A stretch of DNA of 64,000 bases from an uncultured Prevotellaceae bacterium (GTDB taxonomy: Bacteria; Bacteroidota; Bacteroidia; Bacteroidales; Bacteroidaceae), in assembly GCA_902775475.1 (NCBI GenBank), contig CACYME010000008.1, forward strand, positions 62,001 to 126,000. Reading direction: 5' to 3'. Below the pieces are notes generated by a model. That model worked only from the letters and a program-made list of their open reading frames with translations, did not search any database and had not been told where the DNA came from. This document shows, in pieces, positions 34,855-43,439 of this stretch; within the stretch, counting starts at the first letter, position 1; the number at the start of each line of letters is the position of its first letter. Made by a program: the position numbers and the translations under genes.

Positions 34855-35281
34855 TTTTAAGGAAATAATGAACACTCAACCCTCGAAAATACGCGAAAAT
34901 TTCGCGCGAGAAAACTTTTGACTGAAAAAAACGCCTATTTTTAGGAGGTTAGCCAAACAACTGAACACCAACCGATTAAGCGATATTTTTCCAAATTTTG
35001 GCGCCTTTTCACTTGAAAAAGTCAACGCCAAATTTTCAAAAGGCGTTGACTTTTGAAAATTTGGCGTGCTTAAAAACGAGCCAGACGAGGCAAAAAAGCG
35101 CGGAAAAAAGCCGAAAAAGTTGCACAAAACCACCCCGTTTGTGCCATTTTGAGCCTTTCTGACACATTTTCCTTCGGTCGTCACACGACCAAAACGGCTC
35201 AAAACGCCCATTTTTCACTCCAGAATGCTTCCGAATTGTGAACTTTTCATTTAACGGTATTTAAGGAAATATTGAACACTC
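34855..35281. repeat. Near-identical ~23-bp direct repeats flanking copy 2 of the dispersed repeat
   Basis: TTTTAAGGAAATAATGAAC at 34855 and ATTTAAGGAAATATTGAAC at 35259, each continuing ACTC, match at about 20 of 23 positions and bracket copy 2. They could be remains of a target-site duplication or a longer inserted unit. Confidence 0.5.
34885..35245 (-). repeat. Dispersed ~400-bp non-coding repeat, copy 2 (reversed)
   Basis: Read on the minus strand it begins GCATTCTGGAGTGAAAAATG, identical over 19 bases with copy 3 at 62551. It continues through GTTTTGAG, AAGCACGCCAAATTTTC, the AAAAGTCAACGCC / GGCGTTGAC hairpin and a GCGCGAAATTTTCG box. Between purD and the DUF2723 gene nothing else is recognisable apart from the promoter boxes. 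Confidence 0.7.
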
Positions 35282-35372
35282 GCAGCTTTTTCAATTTGTG
35301 CGAAAGAGATAAAAAAGATTAATCCCGCGAAGAAAACTTCCTGCTCCTAACTACTAACTCCCAACTTTTTAT

Positions 35373-35380
35373 TACCTTTG
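35373..35380 (+). promoter_or_regulatory. -7 promoter box of the DUF2723 gene
   Basis: TACCTTTG, 47 bp before ATG 35428, preceded directly by a CTAACTACTAACTCC oligomer repeat. Confidence 0.6.
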
Positions 35381-35427
35381 CAGCCGAATTCGAATTTTTA
35401 ACGTTAAAAACAGACCATTTTTAGAAG

Positions 35428-38400
35428 ATGAAACATTTTCGTCTTGTGGACAATGTGGTGGGCTGGCTGACGTTCTTCATCGCAGCCTTTGTCTATTGCT
35501 CCACCATTGAGCCTACAGCCTCGTTCTGGGACTGTCCTGAGTTTATCACCACCGGCTACAAGCTGGAAGTGGGCCACCCGCCTGGCGCACCCTTCTTCAT
35601 GCTCACGGCCAACCTGTTCTCGCAGTTCACCAGCGACCCCACGCAGGTGGCACGCATGGTGAACATGATGAGTGCGCTGCTCTCGGCAGCCTGCATCCTG
35701 TTCCTTTTCTGGAGCATCACCCATCTGGTGCGACGGCTGCTGACCCAAGCCCCCTCGGGGGCTGAAGGGGGGTCTTTGTGGAAGCTCATCGCCATCGAGG
35801 CCAGCGGACTGGTGGGTGCCCTCATCTACACGTTCAGCGACACGTTCTGGTTCTCGGCCGTCGAGGGCGAGGTGTATGCCTATTCATCGGCCTTCACCGC
35901 CGTGGTGTTCTGGCTTATCCTGAAGTGGGAGGAACACGCCGACGAGCCCCACGCCGACCGCTGGCTGGTGCTCATCATGTACATGACGGGCCTCTCCATC
36001 GGCGTGCACCTGCTGAACCTGCTGTGCCTGCCCGCCATCGTGCTGGTGTGGTACTTCAAGCGTTTCCCCAAGGCCAACGCCAAGGGTGCCTTCGTGGCCC
36101 TGCTCGTGTCGTTTGCCATCCTGGCCGCCGTGCTCTACGGCGTCGTGCCGGGCATCATCACCGTGGGCGGATGGTTCGAGCTGTTCTTCGTCAACACGCT
36201 GGGCATGCCGTTCAACACGGGCCTCATCATCTATCTCATCCTGCTCGTGGGCAGCGTCATCTGGGCCATCTACGAGACGCAGAACGCCACCGAGAAGAAC
36301 TGGCGCCGGCAGAACATCGCCTTCCTGCTGGGCTTCGGCCTGCTGGGCATTCCGTTCTACGGCTACGGCTGGAGCGCCTTCTTCATCGGCGTGGTGGTGC
36401 TCGCCCTGGTGGGCTGGGCCCTGTTCTGGCGTCGTGGCGAGGGCAAGAACGCCATGGCCCTCATTTCGGCACGGGTGAAGAACACCACACTGCTGTGCAT
36501 GCTCATGCTGATGATTGGCTACTCCACGTATGCCGTCATCGTCATCCGCTCGGCAGCCAACCCGCCCATGGACCAGAACTCGCCCGAGGACATCTTCACG
36601 CTGGGCAGCTACCTGAGCCGCGACCAGTATGGCTACCGCCCGCTGCTCTGGGGACAGGGCTTCGACAGCGAGCTGGCCGAGGACGAGGAGACGGGCGACT
36701 ATGCCTTCGTGAGCGACGGGCCCACCTGGCACAAGACGGAGAAGCACTCGGTCGACGAGCCCGACTCGTACTATGCCGTGAAGAGCAACATCAACGGACG
36801 CGAACGCGACGTGAAGGGCAAGTACCTCTACGCCGAGAACATGTTCTTCCCACGCATGTACAGCAGCGCCCACGCCTCGTTCTACAAGACGTGGAACGGA
36901 GGCATCACCGGCAAGACCGTACAGGCCAAATATCCCAACCGCTACCCCTACAGGAAAGAGGTGACCATGCCCACCTTCTGGGACAACATGAGGTTCTTCC
37001 TGAGCTACCAGTGCGGCTACATGTACTGGCGCTACTTCCTGTGGAACTTCGCCGGCCGGCAGAACGACATCCAGGGCCTCTACGGCGAGCGCGAGCACGG
37101 CAACGCCCTGACGGGCTTCGGCTTCATCGACAAGCTGTTCCTCGGCGACCAGTCGCTGCTCTCTGACGACCTGAAGAACAACAAGGGCCACAACGTGTTC
37201 TACTGCATGCCGCTCCTGCTGGGTCTCATCGGACTCTTCTGGCAGCTCATGGGCCGCGGACGCAAGGGCCTGCAGCAGTTCTGGGTGGTGTTCTTCCTGT
37301 TCTTCATGACGGGTCTGGCCATCGTGGTCTACCTGAACCAGACGCCGCTGCAGCCCCGTGAGCGCGACTATGCCTACGCCGGCTCGTTCTATGCCTACGC
37401 CATCTGGTGCGGCATCGGCGTGGCTGCCATCATCAGCTGGCTCAACAACCTGCTCAGCAAGAAGCTGAAGGCGCAGACCATGAGCGTGGCACTGGCAGCC
37501 ATCGTCGGCCTCGTATGCCTCATCGTGCCCCTGCAGATGGCTTCGCAGACCTGGGACGACCACGACCGCTCGGGACGCTACACCTGCCGCGACTTCGGAC
37601 AGAACTACCTGATGACGCTGCAGGACAAGGGCAACCCCATCATCTTCACCAACGGCGACAACGACACGTTCCCCCTCTGGTACAACATGGACACCGAGGG
37701 CGTGCGCACCGATGCTCGCGTGTGCAACCTGAGCTACCTGCAGACCGACTGGTACATCGACCAGATGGTGCGCCCGGCTTACGAGTCGCCCTCGCTGCCC
37801 ATCTCGTGGAAGAAATACCAGTACTGCGACGGCACGAACGACTTCATCATGATCGACCCCAACGCGAAGTATGCCATCAAGCTCATCCAGGAGGCTTCGC
37901 CCGAGGAGGCTAAGCAGGTGTTCGGCGACGACCCCTTCGAACTGAAGAACATCCTGAAGTACTGGGTGCGCGATGAGCGCACGAAGGAGCAGAAGGACCT
38001 GCAGCGCGACTACCTGAACTGGGCCTACAGCGCCATGGAGATTCCCGACCAGTATCGCATCAAGGAGTCGCTCGACTTCATCCCCACCGACACCGTCTAC
38101 ATCAACATCGACAAGGAGGCCGTGCTGCGCAGTGGCATGCTCATACAGGGCGACAGCCTCGTGACCCATGAGGACAGCCTCGCCGCCATACCCGACCGCA
38201 TGAGCATCTCGCTGGCATCGCTCGGAGGCGTGGACAAGAGCAAGCTCATGATGCTCGAAATGCTGGCCAACGCCAACTGGGAGCGCCCGCTCTACGTGGC
38301 CATGACCGTCGGACAGGACAACTACATGAACCTGGGCAACCACTTCGTGCAGGAGGGTCTGGCCTACCGCATCACGCCCTTCACCACCAACGTGGACAAC

Positions 38401-39027
38401 CGGCCCGTGCCCGGCATGACCAGCTTCGACACGGAGAAGACCTACGACAACGTGATGAACCGCTTCAAGTACGGCGGCGTATCGACCAAGGGCGTCTACC
38501 TCGACGAGACGGTGACGCGCATGTGCCTCACGCACCGCATGCTGCTCGTCGACCTGGCCAACCACCTCATGGACGAGGGCCAGAACGACAAGGCGCTGAA
38601 GGTGCTGGAACGGCTCGACAAGGAGCTGCCGGCCTACAACGTGCCCTACGACATGGACAGCCGCGAGCTGGAAGGACGCCGACTGGGCTACCAGGACGGC
38701 AAGACGGCCATCTACAGCAGCGGTTCGAGCTACCGCGAGGCTCTGCTCTACGTGGAGCTGGGACAGGAGGAAAAGGCAAGGCCCATCCTGGACTACTTCT
38801 GGAAGCGCGCCAACCAGATGCTCACTTTCTACCTGTCGCTCAACCAGCACAGCTTCCACATCGAGGAAATCAGCTGCCTGAAGCAGCTCAACGTCATGCT
38901 CAGCGTCATCCGCGCCTACTTCAGCTTCGACGAGGCAAAGGCCACCGAGCTGAACAACCAGCTGCAGCAGCGCTGCGCACAGTTTGAGCTGAAGGGTGGC
39001 AACCTGGACGCCGCTCACTGGGATTAA
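35428..39027 (+). CDS. DUF2723 membrane glycosyltransferase (GT117-like)
   Basis: 1199 aa. The N-terminal third is a polytopic membrane domain opening with the DUF2723 signature: STIEPTASFWDCPEFITTGYKLEVGHPPGAP, with the acidic pair in the first outer loop expected of a GT-C enzyme. Further helices run to about residue 700 (FWVVFFLFFMTGLAIVVYLNQ). The remaining 450 residues are a soluble, probably periplasmic domain ending in TPR-like helices. Bacteroidota members are thought to transfer sugars from a lipid carrier to exported proteins or glycans; the substrate is not known. An in-frame GC-rich palindrome encodes TQAPSGAEGGS near residue 110. The deacetylase gene follows 9 bp later. Confidence 0.8.
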   Translation: MKHFRLVDNVVGWLTFFIAAFVYCSTIEPTASFWDCPEFITTGYKLEVGHPPGAPFFMLTANLFSQFTSDPTQVARMVNMMSALLSAACILFLFWSITHLVRRLLTQAPSGAEGGSLWKLIAIEASGLVGALIYTFSDTFWFSAVEGEVYAYSSAFTAVVFWLILKWEEHADEPHADRWLVLIMYMTGLSIGVHLLNLLCLPAIVLVWYFKRFPKANAKGAFVALLVSFAILAAVLYGVVPGIITVGGWFELFFVNTLGMPFNTGLIIYLILLVGSVIWAIYETQNATEKNWRRQNIAFLLGFGLLGIPFYGYGWSAFFIGVVVLALVGWALFWRRGEGKNAMALISARVKNTTLLCMLMLMIGYSTYAVIVIRSAANPPMDQNSPEDIFTLGSYLSRDQYGYRPLLWGQGFDSELAEDEETGDYAFVSDGPTWHKTEKHSVDEPDSYYAVKSNINGRERDVKGKYLYAENMFFPRMYSSAHASFYKTWNGGITGKTVQAKYPNRYPYRKEVTMPTFWDNMRFFLSYQCGYMYWRYFLWNFAGRQNDIQGLYGEREHGNALTGFGFIDKLFLGDQSLLSDDLKNNKGHNVFYCMPLLLGLIGLFWQLMGRGRKGLQQFWVVFFLFFMTGLAIVVYLNQTPLQPRERDYAYAGSFYAYAIWCGIGVAAIISWLNNLLSKKLKAQTMSVALAAIVGLVCLIVPLQMASQTWDDHDRSGRYTCRDFGQNYLMTLQDKGNPIIFTNGDNDTFPLWYNMDTEGVRTDARVCNLSYLQTDWYIDQMVRPAYESPSLPISWKKYQYCDGTNDFIMIDPNAKYAIKLIQEASPEEAKQVFGDDPFELKNILKYWVRDERTKEQKDLQRDYLNWAYSAMEIPDQYRIKESLDFIPTDTVYINIDKEAVLRSGMLIQGDSLVTHEDSLAAIPDRMSISLASLGGVDKSKLMMLEMLANANWERPLYVAMTVGQDNYMNLGNHFVQEGLAYRITPFTTNVDNRPVPGMTSFDTEKTYDNVMNRFKYGGVSTKGVYLDETVTRMCLTHRMLLVDLANHLMDEGQNDKALKVLERLDKELPAYNVPYDMDSRELEGRRLGYQDGKTAIYSSGSSYREALLYVELGQEEKARPILDYFWKRANQMLTFYLSLNQHSFHIEEISCLKQLNVMLSVIRAYFSFDEAKATELNNQLQQRCAQFELKGGNLDAAHWD
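35747..35774. repeat. GC-rich palindrome, in frame in the DUF2723 glycosyltransferase
   Basis: AGCCCCCTCGGGGGCTGAAG followed by GGGGG, translated as APSGAEGGS in a loop between membrane helices. Confidence 0.7.
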
Positions 39028-39036
39028 CGAAACGCT

Positions 39037-39663
39037 ATGATTATCGAGCAACCAGCCGTCTACCTCCGCTGGCTCTACCCGAAAGCCCTATGGAGAATGG
39101 ACCGTCGCGAACGTGCAGTCTACCTGACGTTCGACGACGGCCCAATCCCTGAGTCTACGCCTTTCATCCTCGACACGCTGCGCCACTACGGCATCAAAGC
39201 CGCCTTCTTCATGGTGGGCGACAACGTGAGGAAGTACCCCGAGCTATATGAGCGCATCCTGGCCGAAGGCCACCTCGTGGGCAACCACACCCACAACCAC
39301 ATCAGCGGCTTCCGCCACAGCATCAAGGAGTATATGTACAATGTGGAGAAAGCCAACGCCTACATTCGTAGCCACTACTTCCGTCCGCCCCACGGGTGGA
39401 TGCGCCTGCCGCAGTATGCCTGGCTGTCGCGTAAATACAAAGTGGTGATGTGGGACGTTGTCACCCGAGACTACTCGAAATGGATGACCGCCGAGGACAT
39501 CGTGAACAACGTGAAACGCTACGCCCGCCCCGGCTCCATCATCACGTTCCACGACTCGCTGAAGGCCATCGACAAGCTACAGACAGCCCTGCCCCAGAGC
39601 ATCGAATGGCTCGTGGAGCAGGGCTACACGTTCAAGGTGTTCGAGCAAAAACACCAACGATAA
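39037..39663 (+). CDS. Polysaccharide deacetylase (NodB-type)
   Basis: 208 aa covering a single NodB domain. Motif 1 TFDDGP carries the catalytic base and metal Asp. Motif 2 HLVGNHTHNH carries the metal His pair. RPPHGWMRLP gives motif 3, and ITFHDS near the end gives the motif-5 His. No signal peptide is obvious, so it may act on a cytoplasmic or lipid-linked sugar, or on the inner membrane face. Removal of acetyl groups from an N-acetyl-hexosamine is the family reaction. Its position 9 bp after the DUF2723 gene suggests the two modify the same glycan. Confidence 0.85.
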   Translation: MIIEQPAVYLRWLYPKALWRMDRRERAVYLTFDDGPIPESTPFILDTLRHYGIKAAFFMVGDNVRKYPELYERILAEGHLVGNHTHNHISGFRHSIKEYMYNVEKANAYIRSHYFRPPHGWMRLPQYAWLSRKYKVVMWDVVTRDYSKWMTAEDIVNNVKRYARPGSIITFHDSLKAIDKLQTALPQSIEWLVEQGYTFKVFEQKHQR

Positions 39664-39678
39664 CCTAACTTCCAACTC

Positions 39679-40221
39679 CTAACTCTTAACTTCCTCCGCT
39701 GCCTGGTCCAGCGCCTCGTCGTCTTCGCCCAGCACTGGATAAGGGCGCCGCACGGCGTGGTCGTCGAGCCAGATCTTGTTCAGCGTGAAGGCCAGCGACG
39801 CCAGCGTCTGCTCGCGTTGCAAGGGCTTCAGCTCGCACTCCCACACCGTGATGCAGTGCCAGCCCATCGCCGCCAGACGCTGCTGCTCCTCGCGGTCGCG
39901 CTCCTGGTTCCGGCGAATCTTCGCCACCCAGAATGCGCGGTTCGTGTGCGGAATCTTGCAGCACGCCGAGTCAGAAATCGTAAATAGTAAATCGCCAGAT
40001 TGAAAATCAACGTGGTGCCCATGCCAGAAACAGCCGTTGACGAAGATGCACGTGCGGTATTTCCGCAACACCAGGTCGGGATGGCCCGGCAGTCGTGGCG
40101 AGTTCAGCCGGTAGCGAAAGCCACGACGCCACAGCCCGCGCCTGACAATCAGCTCTGGCTTCGTGTCCTTCGACCGTATGGCCGCCATGTTCTTGTGTCG
40201 CTGCTCAGGCGTCATCGGCAT
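39679..40221 (-). CDS. vsr: Very-short-patch mismatch endonuclease with a 16-residue insertion
   Basis: 180 aa. Family features: RHKNMAAIRSKDTKPEL, the catalytic Asp in PGHPDLVL, the FVNGCFWHGHH metal/catalytic cluster, FWVAKIRRNQERD and GWHCITVWECEL. The enzyme nicks beside T:G mismatches that arise by deamination of 5-methylcytosine. Between the His cluster (HGHH) and the next Cys (CCKIPHTNR) there is an extra VDFQSGDLLFTISDSA encoded by unusually AT-rich DNA (ATTTACTATTTACG), between residues that hold the structural zinc in E. coli Vsr. It may inactivate the enzyme or be tolerated. A m5C methyltransferase is encoded 5 kb upstream on the same strand. Confidence 0.85.
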   Translation of the reverse strand: MPMTPEQRHKNMAAIRSKDTKPELIVRRGLWRRGFRYRLNSPRLPGHPDLVLRKYRTCIFVNGCFWHGHHVDFQSGDLLFTISDSACCKIPHTNRAFWVAKIRRNQERDREEQQRLAAMGWHCITVWECELKPLQREQTLASLAFTLNKIWLDDHAVRRPYPVLGEDDEALDQAAEEVKS

Positions 40222-40227
40222 ATTCTG

Positions 40228-40737
40228 TTATGGCAGCACGCAGTTGCCATCGAAGCTGATGGCATCGCGGTGTTGCGACTGCACACGTATGGATGCCTTC
40301 CCCGTGTCGAACACCTCCAGCAGATAGCGGTAGGCATCCTCCTGCGTCTTCACCTCGATGTCGAGGGTGGTCTGGTGGTTCCTGGGGGAGCTCTCCCGCA
40401 GGCGGTCGATGCGGGCTTCGAAGTTCAGGCCCTGGGCTGGCGATGCCATCGGTGCCTGATAGGCCTGCCCCAGATAGGGCAGATAGCTCCGCAACGTGTC
40501 GCCTCGCAGCTCCAGATAGAAGTCGGGCGTCACCATGCGCGACCCATAGCGCAGCGTGTTCATAGACGTCACGTCAATCCTCAGCTGGCGCCTGGCCACC
40601 GCCTCCTGCACTGCCCGTTGCGTAGCGGCTCGCCGCTCAGCCCGTTCCTGCTGCGTGGCACAGCCCTGCGTCAGCAGCATCAAGGCCAAGCCCAGCAGCA
40701 TCATTCCCTGTTTGATTCTCCTGCCTGTCATAGTCAT
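40228..40737 (-). CDS. DUF4251 lipoprotein
   Basis: 169 aa. The lipoprotein signal ends LMLLTQGC, with the Cys near residue 26. The rest matches the Bacteroidota DUF4251 pattern: a Glu/Arg-rich helix, then YLELRGDTLRSYLPYLGQAY, LNFEARIDR and a C-terminal beta-strand with VQSQHRDAISFDG. Function is unknown for the family. It lies 6 bp before vsr, so the two are co-transcribed, but I see no functional link. Confidence 0.75.
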   Translation of the reverse strand: MTMTGRRIKQGMMLLGLALMLLTQGCATQQERAERRAATQRAVQEAVARRQLRIDVTSMNTLRYGSRMVTPDFYLELRGDTLRSYLPYLGQAYQAPMASPAQGLNFEARIDRLRESSPRNHQTTLDIEVKTQEDAYRYLLEVFDTGKASIRVQSQHRDAISFDGNCVLP

Positions 40738-40738
40738 T

Positions 40739-40812
40739 TTATTGTTTTAGTACATCCACCATCACGCAGTCGGCTTCATTGTTTTAGCCTATCCACCACC
40801 ACGCGGTCGGCT
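40739..40812. repeat. Tandem duplication of the Nudix gene 3' end
   Basis: Two 37-bp direct copies, 40739-40775 and 40776-40812. Both read ATTGTTTTAG..ATCCACCA.CACGC.GTCGGCT. The second is the real end of the Nudix gene (ADRVVVDRLKQ, stop); the first would encode ADCVMVDVLKQ plus stop. It is a decayed duplicate left just past the gene. Confidence 0.8.
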
Positions 40813-41159
40813 GGTAGCCAGTCAACGCTGTCCAGTTGCTCCCGAGTCAGCCATCGTGCTGCCTCGTGTTCCTTCAAGGTCAGCTGTCCACTTGCCACCG
40901 AGCACCAGTAGCAGTGCATCGTGAGGCGAAACTGCGGATAGTCCCACTCCACCGTCTGCACCAGCCGTTCCACAACGATGTTTGTTTCCAGTTCCTCCAG
41001 GATTTCGCGCTTCAGCGCCTCCTCCGGTGTCTCCCCCGGTTCCATCTTTCCCCCGGGAAACTCCCATCCGTCCTTCCATTCTCCATATCCCCGTTGCGTG
41101 GCAAACACTCGCCCCGCTCCGTCATGGATAATCGCAGCAACCACTTCAATCTGTTTCAT
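40776..41159 (-). CDS. MutT-type Nudix hydrolase
   Basis: 127 aa from ATG 41159. A longer frame would start inside the promoter region, so it is rejected. The Nudix box reads GGKMEPGETPEEALKREILEELE and keeps the metal-binding REILEE core; the final Gly of the consensus is Glu. The N-terminal KQIEVVAAIIHDGAGRVFATQRGYGEWKDGWEFPGGK is typical of 8-oxo-dGTP or (deoxy)nucleotide pyrophosphohydrolases of the MutT/CTP type. Likely role: cleaning damaged nucleotides from the pool. Promoter box at 41166; no close operon partner upstream. Confidence 0.85.
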   Translation of the reverse strand: MKQIEVVAAIIHDGAGRVFATQRGYGEWKDGWEFPGGKMEPGETPEEALKREILEELETNIVVERLVQTVEWDYPQFRLTMHCYWCSVASGQLTLKEHEAARWLTREQLDSVDWLPADRVVVDRLKQ

Positions 41160-41165
41160 CGGTTG

Positions 41166-41173
41166 CAAAAATA
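41166..41173 (-). promoter_or_regulatory. -7 promoter box of the Nudix gene
   Basis: CAAAAATA (TATTTTTG on the minus strand), only 6 bp before ATG 41159. This implies a very short or absent 5' leader. Confidence 0.5.
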
Positions 41174-41255
41174 CACATTTTTCCACAATTATAGCGCTAA
41201 TTCCCCAAAAACTTTATACCACTATGCCCTATTTATTCTGGCATCAATGAAATGT

Positions 41256-43433
41256 TTATCTGCGCACTTCTTGCTCTTTGCAATGTTTGAAGAATTCGTC
41301 ACGTGTTTTGCAAAAGCCGCGATAGGCCGCCCTTGCCATCCCGAATCTTGCTGGATGCTCCAGCTTTGACCATGCCGCCACATCAAATCTGATGCGTGTC
41401 GGATAGTCGGCATCAGCAACTCTTTTCAGGTTGGCTTTCGTCACCTTGTAGTAGCCCCTGATATGTCCGCCAGGAATGATGGGGGCGATGTAGCGCACCG
41501 ACTGGATATCCTTTGATTCTTCCATTCCTTTCCTTCCCATGACAACCGACGAGGCCGTGCCGTTGATGATGGATTGTGCGTCCTCATTCACTCTCTCATC
41601 TATTGTCAGTATCATATAGACGGCATCCTTGGGTTCTTCTGGCGAATAATACAATCCCTTTTGTGGAATGCTGTCGCTAAGAATCTCTGTCGAAGCCTTT
41701 CCTATCAGCTCTTCTATGAAATGCTCCAACAGTTTTCTGTTCTCCACATCATTGGGCCTCAGTGGAAAAGCTCCTATGTTCACCTCGTCGAGTGATTGCT
41801 GGAACTTGGCCTTCGCCACCTCCGCAGGGTCGCCATTGCCTGGAAACAGGATATACCCGCCTATCACTTCCTTCTTCAGCGCCGTGTTGCCATCCTTGTT
41901 GTCCTTATAGTAGATGGCATCGCGATAGCGGTGCATTTGGTTGATGGCATCATCGGGAGGGGTGTCTACGCCAGCATCCGTCCTGTCGTTGATACGGTAT
42001 TTGGCATCAAAGAGATAGGTCATCTTCATGCCCTTCTCGATGTCGTCTTTCGTCAGTTGCAGCACGATGTCGGGCTTTTGCGCTACGGTGGGAACCACCA
42101 GATGCTCCATGCTGATAGAGTCGTTCTCCTTGTCGGTATGTTTGGGATTGTAGACGAGTTCTGCCAACTCCACCCCATCTTTGCGGAACAAGATTCGCGA
42201 GTGTTCCCCCTTTCCCAGTTCCCATGTGAACACCCCGTTCATCTCCATGCGGTTGCGATGGTCCACATCCACATCGATCCCCATCTGCTCTCTTACGATA
42301 TGGCTCACCTCGATGAAGCACCATATCTCATAGAGCGTGGCGATGTCCTTCGACTGCAACCTATACATCCCATCGTTCAGCGAATAGGCGCGTCTCAGCA
42401 GCTGCCATGTCCTGTAAACCTGACTATAGCCCGTGGCCCTTTGCAGCACCAAGTTCTCCTGGGTCAGCCCCTTGAATCGTCCTACGGTTCTGAAGAATGG
42501 ATTGCGCTGCAAGTGGCTCAGCGTCTTTTCCATATCGTTCATCTCCTGCTTCAGGGTTTCCGAGGTGTTCCTGATGGCTTCAATGCGTTTCTTCAGCGAT
42601 TCATACTTGGCCGTTATCTGGGTGAGCGCATATTTCAGGAAGCGGTTCTCCTGCGTGTCGTTCGACTGAATATGTTCCTCCACGCGATACAGATGTGCCT
42701 GCTCACATCGGTGCTCAGCCAACTCGTTCTCGATGTTTGTAGGCACCCGCTTCAGCTTGTCTGCCCTCAGATAGATCTCATAACCGCGAAGTCTGCGGCG
42801 AGGCCGCTCAATGATGCTGCGACAAGCCTTCACAAACTTCTCTTGCTCGCCCGCAAAGATGCTCCACCATATCAGCTCCGGCGTGTCTCCCTTCGTGTCA
42901 GGCGCGAAGCCATGGAATGTGCGTTTCATGTAGTCGAGTGCCAGCATGCGGTATTCGGCCTCAATGTCCTCGATGATCTTCTTCCAATGCTCGTGGTAGT
43001 TCAGCTTCGTGCTCAGCACCTCGTAGCCCAGCTTGAAGCGTCGCTGCTCTTTACCTATATTATATATGAGTTGTAGTTCGCTTCGCCCAATCTCATTGCC
43101 GTAGTTGATGAAGCCAGCCAGCGTATGGCCTCGGAAGCTGAATCGGTCGTTGTCGGCTTGGAGCATCGAGCCAAACTGCGCCTTGCTGACGTGCGAGCCA
43201 AACTCCACCCAGATGGGATATTCGGCATTGTCGAAGAACACCGCCTGTGCCTGTCCTCCGTTTTCTATCGGCTCATCGTTGAGCGCAGCTGACTTCACGC
43301 CCTCCGTCCACGTGTAAGTGGTGAGCAGATTCTCTCTGCCCACATTCCTCACCGCCTTTCCCCAGATGGCGTCATACTTCGAGCACTCCACCCACATGGT
43401 GAAGTCCTCGTGGCGTATCGTCAGCAGTTCCAT
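41256..43433 (-). CDS. DUF2357 PD-(D/E)XK nuclease, McrC-like restriction subunit
   Basis: 725 aa. The N-terminal half matches the DUF2357 type (beta-rich EFGSHVSKAQFGSMLQ and helical LEPs). The C-terminal half holds a nuclease core: QKPDIVLQLTKDD followed by YLFDAKYRI, giving the D...D-x-K catalytic pattern of PD-(D/E)XK enzymes. Proteins of this type pair with McrB-like GTPases and supply the cutting activity. It starts 6 bp after the McrB-like gene and is the third gene of the methyltransferase operon. Together they look like a type IV-derived or LlaJI-like restriction system in which the methyltransferase protects the host. Specificity is unknown. Confidence 0.75.
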   Translation of the reverse strand: MELLTIRHEDFTMWVECSKYDAIWGKAVRNVGRENLLTTYTWTEGVKSAALNDEPIENGGQAQAVFFDNAEYPIWVEFGSHVSKAQFGSMLQADNDRFSFRGHTLAGFINYGNEIGRSELQLIYNIGKEQRRFKLGYEVLSTKLNYHEHWKKIIEDIEAEYRMLALDYMKRTFHGFAPDTKGDTPELIWWSIFAGEQEKFVKACRSIIERPRRRLRGYEIYLRADKLKRVPTNIENELAEHRCEQAHLYRVEEHIQSNDTQENRFLKYALTQITAKYESLKKRIEAIRNTSETLKQEMNDMEKTLSHLQRNPFFRTVGRFKGLTQENLVLQRATGYSQVYRTWQLLRRAYSLNDGMYRLQSKDIATLYEIWCFIEVSHIVREQMGIDVDVDHRNRMEMNGVFTWELGKGEHSRILFRKDGVELAELVYNPKHTDKENDSISMEHLVVPTVAQKPDIVLQLTKDDIEKGMKMTYLFDAKYRINDRTDAGVDTPPDDAINQMHRYRDAIYYKDNKDGNTALKKEVIGGYILFPGNGDPAEVAKAKFQQSLDEVNIGAFPLRPNDVENRKLLEHFIEELIGKASTEILSDSIPQKGLYYSPEEPKDAVYMILTIDERVNEDAQSIINGTASSVVMGRKGMEESKDIQSVRYIAPIIPGGHIRGYYKVTKANLKRVADADYPTRIRFDVAAWSKLEHPARFGMARAAYRGFCKTRDEFFKHCKEQEVRR

Positions 43434-43439
43434 TGTCTG

